Shown here one piece after another: positions 57,608 through 64,000 of a DNA stretch of 64,000 nt; within the stretch, counting starts at the first letter, position 1, and every line of letters begins with the position of its first letter. Source of the stretch: Anaerosalibacter bizertensis (GTDB lineage: Bacteria; Bacillota; Clostridia; Tissierellales; Sporanaerobacteraceae); NCBI RefSeq assembly GCF_009696605.1, contig NZ_VULR01000001.1:248001-312000 (forward strand), in the 5' to 3' direction. A program made the translations under genes and the position numbers. The notes under the pieces were generated by a model. The model searched no databases. It was not told the DNA's origin and was given only the letters and a program-made list of their open reading frames with translations.

Positions 57608-60600
57608 TTATTTTACTTTTTCTAATTTTATTCCTGTTTCATGACCATTTAAATCTTGTTTTTCAAATGAATCTTCTTTAACTTTTTCAATAGATAATGC
57701 TAGAGTTTCTTTCATTATATAGTCTTTATATTCTTCAACTGCCTTTTCTATTTCATTATCTCCATTATAATATATATTTATATTATCTAACATTTCATAT
57801 CCATTGTTCTTCCTCATTTGTTGAACTTTAGAAATGAATTCTCTTGCATATCCTTCATTTAAAAGTTCTTTAGTTAAGGTAGTATCTAATATTACAAATA
57901 GATTTTTGCCAGTAGATACGTTAAATCCTTCTTTAGCTGAAATATTGATTAGCACATAATCTTTTTCTATTTCTATTTGTTCTCCATCTAAATCTAATAA
58001 TAACTTTCCTTCTTCCTCTAATTTCTCTATAGCTTCACGGCTATCTATTGTATTTAACGCTTTAGCAAAAGATTTAATCTTAGGTCCTAATACTGGGCCT
58101 GCGACTTTATAATTAGGTTTTAAGGAATAATTCATAAATTGAGATAAATCACTTTCAAATACTACATTCTTTACATTAAGCTCTTCTTTTATAAGAGGTA
58201 CTAAATTGTCAATTGTTTTTTCATGCTTACCATCTATCAGTACTTCATTTAATGGTTGACGAACTTTTATCCTTTCATTTTCTCTAGCTGCTCTTCCTAA
58301 AGTAACTAATTCCCTTACTAAATCCATTTTCTCTTCCAGTTTAAGATCAATTAGTTCTTCATTAGCTTCTGGATAATGATCTAAATGTACAGACTCTTTT
58401 CCAGTTAATTTCCTATACATTTCTTCTGAAGTAAAAGGTACAAATGGAGCTATAGCCTTACTAAGACCTACAAGTATTTCATAAGTAGTGCTATAAACTG
58501 CTTTTTTATCTTCATCTAGTTCTGTAGCCCAAAATCTTCTTCTTGAACGTCTAATATACCAATTAGACAAATCTTCATTTACAAATTCCTGTATATTTCT
58601 TACTGCTCTAGTTAAATCATATTCATTCATGTTAGTTTCTAAATTTTTCAACAAACTATTATATTTAGAAAGTATCCATCTATCTAATTCTGGTCTATTT
58701 GTATATTCAATATCAAATTCTCTTGGATCTATTTCATCTGTATTTGCATATAATGTGAAGAAATTATATACATTTCTTATAGTTCTAAAGAACTTACTTT
58801 CTACTTCTTTTAAACCTTCTTCATCAAATCTAGTTGGAGTCCATGGTGGGGATACATAAAGTAAATACCATCTCAGTGTATCTGCCCCATATTTGTCAAA
58901 TAATTTAAATGGATCTACTGTATTTCCCTTAGATTTAGACATTTTACTTCCTTCCTTGTCTAAAATAAGATCGTTGACTAAGACTCGTTTATATGGCGAC
59001 TTTCCAGTTACAAATGTAGAAATAGCAAGTAATGAATAGAACCATCCTCTAGTTTGATCTATTCCTTCACATATAAAATCTGCTGGGAATAGTTTATCAA
59101 AGTTTTCTTTGTTCTCAAAAGGATAATGATGTTGTGCAAAAGGCATAGCACCACTATCAAACCAAACATCTACTACATCTTTTTCTCTAGTCATAGTTCC
59201 ATTACATTTTTCACATTTTATATGAACATTATCTACATATGGTCTGTGTAATTCAATATTTTCATCAATATCTTCTATAGCCTTTTCAGACAATTCTTGC
59301 CTTGAACCTATACTTGTTGTGTGACCACACTCATCACATCTCCAAATATTAAGAGGAGTACCCCAATATCTACTTCTAGAAATTGCCCAGTCATTTAAAT
59401 TTTCTAACCAATTTCCAAATCTTTTTTCTCCTACAAAATCTGGATACCATTCTACACCATTATTATTTTTAATTAGTTCATCTTTAAGTTTAGTAATTTC
59501 AATATACCAACTAGGTTTTGCATAGTATAGAAGTGGTGTATGACATCTCCAACAATGAGGATAGTTATGAGCAACTTTTTGCTTTTTAAATAACTTTCCG
59601 TTTTCTTTTAACCATCTTATTATATCCGGATCTGCATCCATTACAAATTTATCCTTCCAAGGTGTTTCTAAAAACTTTCCTTCCTCACTTACTGGATTTA
59701 ATACTGGAAGATCATATTTTAATCCTGTATTATAGTCATCTTCACCAAAAGCAGGAGCAGAATGAACTATTCCTGTACCATCTTCAGTAGTTACATAATC
59801 TGCAACAGTTATAAAGAAAGCTTTTTTATCTGCTTTTATAAAAGGTATAAGTTGCTCGTATTCCATATACTCCAAATCTTTACCTTTCATTTCTTCAATA
59901 ACTTCATATTCACCTTCACCTAAGACACTATCTGCTAATGTCTTACTTACGTAGTATATTTCATCTTCATATTTTACTTTTATATATATTTCTTCTGGAT
60001 TTACTGTTAGTACCACATTACTTGGCAATGTCCATGGTGTAGTTGTCCAGGCTAAAAAATATTCATCTTTATCTTTTCTTTTAAACTTAACTATTACTGT
60101 ATCTGTTTTTATTTCTTCATAGCCTTGAGCCACTTCATGGGAAGCAAGGCCTGTTCCACATCTTGAACAATAAGGAAGTATCTTATGGCCTTCATAGATA
60201 AATCCTTCTTTGAAAAATTTATCTAATATCCACCATACAGATTCAATATAATTATTATCTAATGTAATATATGGATTATCTAAGTCAATTTCATAAGCCA
60301 TTCTTCTTGTCATTTCACGCCATAAACTTTCATACTTAAATACAGACTCTTTACATTGACTATTAAATTTTTCAATACCATATTCTTCAATATCATGCTT
60401 ATTCTTTAATTTAAGCTGTTTTTCAACCTCTATCTCTACTGGTAATCCATGGGTATCCCATCCAGCTTTTCTCTTAACTTGATAACCTTCCATAGTTTTA
60501 TATCTACAAACAGCATCTTTCAATGTTCTCGCCATAACATGGTGAATTCCTGGTTTTCCATTAGCAGTTGGAGGACCTTCATAGAATATAAACTGATTGT

Positions 60601-60712
60601 TATCATCTCTTGTTTCAATACTTTTTTTCAATAGATTGATCTCATCCCAATAATCTGATAGTTCTTGCTCTCTTTTAGCTATTGGAGATTTAGAAAGTTC
60701 CTTAAAAGCCAT
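57608..60712 (-). CDS. ileS: Isoleucine--tRNA ligase, long form
   Basis: IleRS charges tRNA-Ile. The 1034-residue class I enzyme has the HIGH region GPPTANGKPGIHHVMARTLK, a large editing domain (WTTTPWTLPSNVVLTVNPEE), WFDSGAMPFAQHHYPF, and KMSKSKGNTVDPF. It is about 110 residues longer than the Bacillus enzyme. The GKPGIHHV signature resembles the eukaryote-like IleS2 class, which in other species is less sensitive to mupirocin. It is preceded by an Ile T-box. Confidence 0.96.
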   Translation of the reverse strand: MAFKELSKSPIAKREQELSDYWDEINLLKKSIETRDDNNQFIFYEGPPTANGKPGIHHVMARTLKDAVCRYKTMEGYQVKRKAGWDTHGLPVEIEVEKQLKLKNKHDIEEYGIEKFNSQCKESVFKYESLWREMTRRMAYEIDLDNPYITLDNNYIESVWWILDKFFKEGFIYEGHKILPYCSRCGTGLASHEVAQGYEEIKTDTVIVKFKRKDKDEYFLAWTTTPWTLPSNVVLTVNPEEIYIKVKYEDEIYYVSKTLADSVLGEGEYEVIEEMKGKDLEYMEYEQLIPFIKADKKAFFITVADYVTTEDGTGIVHSAPAFGEDDYNTGLKYDLPVLNPVSEEGKFLETPWKDKFVMDADPDIIRWLKENGKLFKKQKVAHNYPHCWRCHTPLLYYAKPSWYIEITKLKDELIKNNNGVEWYPDFVGEKRFGNWLENLNDWAISRSRYWGTPLNIWRCDECGHTTSIGSRQELSEKAIEDIDENIELHRPYVDNVHIKCEKCNGTMTREKDVVDVWFDSGAMPFAQHHYPFENKENFDKLFPADFICEGIDQTRGWFYSLLAISTFVTGKSPYKRVLVNDLILDKEGSKMSKSKGNTVDPFKLFDKYGADTLRWYLLYVSPPWTPTRFDEEGLKEVESKFFRTIRNVYNFFTLYANTDEIDPREFDIEYTNRPELDRWILSKYNSLLKNLETNMNEYDLTRAVRNIQEFVNEDLSNWYIRRSRRRFWATELDEDKKAVYSTTYEILVGLSKAIAPFVPFTSEEMYRKLTGKESVHLDHYPEANEELIDLKLEEKMDLVRELVTLGRAARENERIKVRQPLNEVLIDGKHEKTIDNLVPLIKEELNVKNVVFESDLSQFMNYSLKPNYKVAGPVLGPKIKSFAKALNTIDSREAIEKLEEEGKLLLDLDGEQIEIEKDYVLINISAKEGFNVSTGKNLFVILDTTLTKELLNEGYAREFISKVQQMRKNNGYEMLDNINIYYNGDNEIEKAVEEYKDYIMKETLALSIEKVKEDSFEKQDLNGHETGIKLEKVK

Positions 60713-60767
60713 ATTTCTTCATCCTTTCTATATTTTTATAAAAAATTTTGTATGTCAATAGTTAAAT

Positions 60768-61005
60768 AAAAAATCCCTAAGTTTTAAAAACTTAGGGACG
60801 AAATTTTCGCGGTACCACCCAATTTATAAGTTATAAATATATAACTTATCACTCAAAAATTTAACGCATAGTACGTAGCATCTTACTAGTATTTCAGATG
60901 CTAAGCTCAGAGGTGATCTTCACAAAAGACTTAGCCATAATCTCTCACCTAAAATGATTATTTCTCTTTAGACTAGTTTCTTTTATTACTCTCCTCATCT
61001 TCGCT
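60768..61005 (-). promoter_or_regulatory. T-box leader, Ile specifier, controlling ileS
   Basis: The T-box core GGGTGGTACCGCGAAAA lies at 60804-60820. The terminator is a perfect 12-bp stem (60774-60785 with 60787-60798) plus six Ts. Stem I reads GAAG-ATC-ACC; ATC (60915-60917) is an isoleucine codon and fits ileS. Confidence 0.94.
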
Positions 61006-61032
61006 TTTAAATATTTAGTTCCATTTTGAATA

Positions 61033-61062
61033 ATAATACATCATAATACTTCTATTTGTCAA
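61033..61062 (-). promoter_or_regulatory. ileS: ileS promoter, TTGACA-18-TATTAT
   Basis: TTGACA (61057-61062) and TATTAT (61033-61038) are separated by 18 bases on the minus strand, upstream of the T-box and after the lplA stop. Confidence 0.75.
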
Positions 61063-61071
61063 GTTAATTGA

Positions 61072-62061
61072 TTAATCAATAATGCAACTTAATAACTGTT
61101 CTACTGAAATACCTGAAAAATAATAACTTATATCTGTATCGTTTAAAACATGTCTTATATTCTTTTCATTATATTTTATACCTATAAACTTATTTTCTAT
61201 ATCTTCTAATTCACCATGACCAAAAAAGTCACCATAAAATTTAAGCTCTTTAATAATTCCTCTGTCTACATCTATAAAAGTTTCCACTTTTCCACTTTCA
61301 AATCTATTAGATTTCTTTATATTAAACTCTGGAGATTTTCCATAGTTCCATTCCCAAGTTCCATATCGTTTTTCTACAAGTTCATTAACTTTTTGCAAAT
61401 CCTTTTCAGATAGTTTATATGGAAGTATTTCCTTTTCTCCTCCAAACATACGCTTCAATAAAAGATTTTCAAAATCTTCAACAGTAATATCTTCTTTTAA
61501 ATAATCCTTAATATTTGTTACTCTGCTTCTCACAGATTTTACGCCCTTTGATAGAATTTTATCCTTTGATACTTTTAAAGCTTTGCCTAAAATATCTAAT
61601 TCTGTATCAAACAATATAGCACCATGATGTAGAACCTTACCTTTTTTCATATACTGGGCATTCCCACAAAACTTCTGTTCACCTATAACTATATCGTTTC
61701 TTCCTGTAAATTCTGCTTTAATTCCTAATTCAGCTAATACATCTATCACTGGCTGAGAAAAAGTCTTAAAATCGAAACCGTTATTTTCTTCAGATTTAGA
61801 TATAATAGTATAATTTAAGTTCCCTAGATCATGATATACAGCTCCACCACCAGAAAGCCTTCTAACTACATGTATATTGTTTTCTTTAACATATTTAGTG
61901 TTTATTTCTTCAATAGTATTCTGATGTCTTCCCACTATTATAGCAGGCTCATTTTGCCACAACATAAAGATCTTATCAAATTCATCTAAGTACTCAAAAA
62001 CGTATTCCTCCAGTGCCAAATTAAATTGTGGTTTAGTAGAATCACTTTTAACATAAATCAT
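61072..62061 (-). CDS. lplA: Lipoate--protein ligase
   Basis: LplA activates lipoate with ATP and attaches it to E2/GcvH proteins. The product (329 residues) has the biotin/lipoate ligase core: FMLWQNEPAIIVGRHQN-type block (MLWQNEPAIIVGRHQNTIEE), VVRRLSGGGAVYHDLGNLNY, and KFCGNAQYMKKGKVLHHGAI. A C-terminal LplA accessory domain is present. The ATG at 62059-62061 lies 6 bases after GGGGG; another in-frame ATG overlaps the site. Confidence 0.94.
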   Translation of the reverse strand: MIYVKSDSTKPQFNLALEEYVFEYLDEFDKIFMLWQNEPAIIVGRHQNTIEEINTKYVKENNIHVVRRLSGGGAVYHDLGNLNYTIISKSEENNGFDFKTFSQPVIDVLAELGIKAEFTGRNDIVIGEQKFCGNAQYMKKGKVLHHGAILFDTELDILGKALKVSKDKILSKGVKSVRSRVTNIKDYLKEDITVEDFENLLLKRMFGGEKEILPYKLSEKDLQKVNELVEKRYGTWEWNYGKSPEFNIKKSNRFESGKVETFIDVDRGIIKELKFYGDFFGHGELEDIENKFIGIKYNEKNIRHVLNDTDISYYFSGISVEQLLSCIID

Positions 62062-62093
62062 TGTCATCCCCCACTTTTTTCCGTATCAACAAA

Positions 62094-62122
62094 ATTATAA
62101 TCTAATTTATAGAAAAAAGCAA
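62094..62122 (-). promoter_or_regulatory. lplA: lplA promoter, TTGCTT-17-TATAAT
   Basis: TTGCTT (62117-62122) and TATAAT (62094-62099) are 17 bases apart. The -35 lies in the T tract of the upstream terminator. Confidence 0.5.
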
Positions 62123-62152
62123 AATGAAATCAATTTAAAATTGACTTCATTT
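62122..62152 (-). terminator. Terminator of the PTS/COG4091 operon
   Basis: A 15-bp stem with one mismatch (62122-62136 with 62138-62152) is followed on the minus strand by TGCTTTTTTC. It lies about 34 bases after the stop of the oxidoreductase gene. Confidence 0.75.
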
Positions 62153-62185
62153 ATAATGTTTAAGTTTATGTATAATCAATATTTT

Positions 62186-63481
62186 TTATCCTATTATATC
62201 TTCTTGTAACTTTCTAAGTTTATATATTAAAGTTGTAGTATCTAGTTTCACCATATCATAGGTTATAAGCTCACCTTTTTTTATATCCTTTTTGACTACA
62301 GTATTCTTGTTTATTAATCCAATAGGAACTAGATTTTCTTTTTTAGCTGTTTCATAAGTATCTATGCTGCCATATACAGTGAAACCACCTATTCCATCTA
62401 ATTTTTCTCCCGATTTTAAATCCTTTTTAGCTATAGCAATAGTCTCTGCTATAGGTTTTCCATCCATAGGAATAATAGTAGGTTCATTATATATTGCAGC
62501 TCTAGCAACTGTAAGTGGGGTCTCTAAGCTAGTTAAATGATATGGACGATATAATACATAGTTTGGTCCCGGTCCCATACTTAAATATTCCATTTCGTGT
62601 TGAACTTGTGGTAATTTACTTGTAATTATTACAAATACTCCTGGAGCAACTCCATTTACGTAATCTACAATTTTATACTTATTCAATATGCCGCCTTCAC
62701 TTTTTAAACTAAAAATTTTAGGTAACTCATCTACTGATGCTGATGGAGCATGACCTCCTCTTATATCTGGAATAAAACCAGTAGCATTTGCCATACAGGA
62801 CATTTCAACCATGGTCTTTGTTCCATCTACAAAGGATGCCAACATTCTAGGCTTAACTCCTGATTTCAAAGCTTTTTCTCTTACACTATCTGGAGTAGCT
62901 TCTAAATCAACAGGATTGTTCTTTCCTTTTCCAACAGCAAGAACATCAAAACCTGCTGCATCGGCAAAATCATATATTTCTTTTACTGCTCCAGGTTCAT
63001 CTCCTGCAGTACCTGTATATACTACTCCTGCATTTTGAGCCATCTTATTTAGTATTGGTCCAACTACCACATCTGCTTCTACGTTTAACATAACAATATG
63101 TTTCTTATTAAATATTGAATCCATAGCTAATTTTGCACCAACATCTGGTACCCCTGTAGCATCTACTACTACATCAATAAGATTTGCTTTAGTAACAAAC
63201 TCTGAATCTTCAGCTGCAACATATTTACCACTTTCCATTGCTATATTAACATCTTCTAATTTTCTAGCAGTAACAATATCTTCCCTTTTTATCCCAGCCA
63301 ATGTATAAGCTTCTACAGCTGATTCCATATCATTGTCCACTACTAGTGCTGGAATCATACCTTTCATAAGTGACATTTGGCTTACCATTCCTTTTCCCAT
63401 TTGACCGGCTCCAACTAATCCAACTTTTATTTTCTTTCCTTCTTCATCTAACTGGGATAATTTTTTATTAAGTCCTAACAT
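62186..63481 (-). CDS. COG4091-type NAD(P)-binding oxidoreductase with SAF domain
   Basis: The 431-residue protein has a Rossmann fold (VGLVGAGQMGKGM, GxGxxG at about 24-29). Its homoserine-dehydrogenase-like catalytic region contains DVVVDATGVPDVGAKLAMDS and YTGTAGDEPGAVKEIYDFAD. A C-terminal SAF-like domain has NTVVKKDIKKGELITYDMVK. The family is annotated as predicted homoserine dehydrogenase, but one member, Brucella DRL, is a DXP reductoisomerase. Its place directly after a glucitol-type PTS gene points to oxidation of a polyol phosphate. The exact substrate is not known. Confidence 0.8.
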   Translation of the reverse strand: MLGLNKKLSQLDEEGKKIKVGLVGAGQMGKGMVSQMSLMKGMIPALVVDNDMESAVEAYTLAGIKREDIVTARKLEDVNIAMESGKYVAAEDSEFVTKANLIDVVVDATGVPDVGAKLAMDSIFNKKHIVMLNVEADVVVGPILNKMAQNAGVVYTGTAGDEPGAVKEIYDFADAAGFDVLAVGKGKNNPVDLEATPDSVREKALKSGVKPRMLASFVDGTKTMVEMSCMANATGFIPDIRGGHAPSASVDELPKIFSLKSEGGILNKYKIVDYVNGVAPGVFVIITSKLPQVQHEMEYLSMGPGPNYVLYRPYHLTSLETPLTVARAAIYNEPTIIPMDGKPIAETIAIAKKDLKSGEKLDGIGGFTVYGSIDTYETAKKENLVPIGLINKNTVVKKDIKKGELITYDMVKLDTTTLIYKLRKLQEDIIG

Positions 63482-63527
63482 CTAAATTCCTCCTGTTTAG
63501 TATATAGTAATCTATTACTTATTAGAT

Positions 63528-63881
63528 TCAATATATGGAGATTTCATATCCTATTTGTAATTCTTTTAAATCATCACCTTTTAAATTTATAACCCCTGGC
63601 AAATCCGCAATATTAGAATCTTTAAATTTAAATGTACAATGTCCTAACTCTTTCAAAGTCTTATTAGCTCCATCTCCAACAGCTACTACTTCATATTTTA
63701 AATTTCCAATCAATACAGTATCTCCTACTTTTACATCTTCTTTTAATATATTTGAATTGTGAATTGCAGAGATTTCAGCTAATTCATCTGGGGCATCTTC
63801 ATTAAAGATTATAATCATTCTTTCTTTAATAAACTCTTCTACCATATCTCCTAACTTAACTATTTTACCTGAAAATTTCAT
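63528..63881 (-). CDS. srlB: PTS glucitol/sorbitol transporter subunit IIA
   Basis: The IIA-Gut domain passes phosphate from HPr to the IIB component. The 117-residue product has a candidate phospho-His at 41 (AIHNSN) and a second conserved His at 81 in LGHCTFKF. It ends in LKELQIGYEISIY. AGGAGGAAAGCT precedes the ATG. It lies between the IIB/IIC gene and the COG4091 gene. The true substrate may be another polyol. Confidence 0.9.
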   Translation of the reverse strand: MKFSGKIVKLGDMVEEFIKERMIIIFNEDAPDELAEISAIHNSNILKEDVKVGDTVLIGNLKYEVVAVGDGANKTLKELGHCTFKFKDSNIADLPGVINLKGDDLKELQIGYEISIY

Positions 63882-63914
63882 AGCTTTCCTCCTAATTATT
63901 CAAGAAAAAACATT

Positions 63915-64000
63915 TTATTTATACAATCCAAAGCTAAAAAAGTAAGCTATTATTACTGCTATGGGTCCTGTAATGAGTCTTGAAAACAGTATTGCAGGAA
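63915..64000 (-). CDS. srlE: PTS glucitol/sorbitol transporter subunit IIB, C-terminus (partial)
   Basis: Only the last 27 codons are in the window. They end PAILFSRLITGPIAVIIAYF followed by FSFGLYK and a TAA. This is a hydrophobic tail of the kind found at the C-terminus of SrlE, next to srlB. The identity rests on this tail and the neighbour gene, so it is tentative. Confidence 0.65.
   Translation of the reverse strand, partial: PAILFSRLITGPIAVIIAYFFSFGLYK

Noticed and set aside
1-64000. CRISPR arrays
   Set aside because: The only short regular repeats are the 21-bp-phased boxes, which have no fixed repeat of CRISPR length and no cas genes nearby.

Overview
The window is AT-rich chromosomal DNA of a low-GC Firmicute, most likely of the class Clostridia. 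The evidence is AT-rich codon use, strong AGGAGG ribosome binding sites with frequent TTG/GTG starts, T-box leaders, SigH, CtsR-McsA-McsB-ClpC, DisA, ThyX, and a gene order close to the Bacillus/Clostridium ribosomal superregion. A Tissierella-like lineage is possible, but I cannot fix genus from sequence alone. All genes but two (44508-44924 and 54602-55885) are on the minus strand, so transcription runs from high to low coordinates. I saw no insertion sequence, prophage, CRISPR array or broken gene.

Layout in order of transcription. 64000-62186: end of a glucitol/sorbitol-type PTS operon (SrlE C-terminus, SrlB, a COG4091-type NAD-binding/SAF oxidoreductase). 62061-55934: lipoate ligase, Ile T-box plus ileS, an M3-type peptidase. 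55885-52142: guanine deaminase (plus strand) and a second EF-G-like GTPase. 51965-44972: CtsR box, ctsR-mcsA-mcsB-clpC, then radA-disA. 44924-39322: a small cysteine-containing protein (plus strand), carD, a PIN-TRAM protein, ispD, ispF and a NatAB-like ABC exporter. 39318-37255: Pro T-box plus proS. 37254-33503: an agr-type peptide quorum-sensing locus. 33412-30979: a secreted DUF1002 protein and gltX. 30975-25281: Cys T-box with cysE, cysS, mrnC, thyX, rlmB, rae1, then sigH. 25268-12725: tRNA-Thr, tuf copy 2, rpmG, secE, nusG, rplK, rplA, rplJ, rplL, rpoB, rpoC. 12614-7993: rplGB, rpsL, rpsG, fusA, tuf copy 1. 7900-20: the S10/spc ribosomal protein cluster from rpsJ to rplF.

Most of the window is the core translation and transcription machinery, with the RNA regulation expected there: an L10 leader with attenuator, two L1-binding motifs, an rplL-rpoB attenuator, an S10 leader, a structured rpsL-rpsG intercistron, and three T-boxes whose specifiers (UGC; CCC or CCG; AUC) match the synthetase genes they precede.

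The accessory part is the agr locus between proS and gltX. It encodes a sensor kinase, AgrB, a 39-residue AgrD that is easy to miss, and a LytTR response regulator. Around it are ten copies of a box close to GGACAGTTAGA, in three arrays (3, 4 and 3 copies), each copy starting exactly 21 bp from the next and all in one orientation. This is the geometry of AgrA-type binding sites. One array precedes the agr operon, one precedes a gene for a 60-residue protein, and one precedes a short non-coding stretch ending in a 38-bp perfect palindrome, which may be a small RNA. This self-contained quorum-sensing circuit is the most interesting thing in the window.
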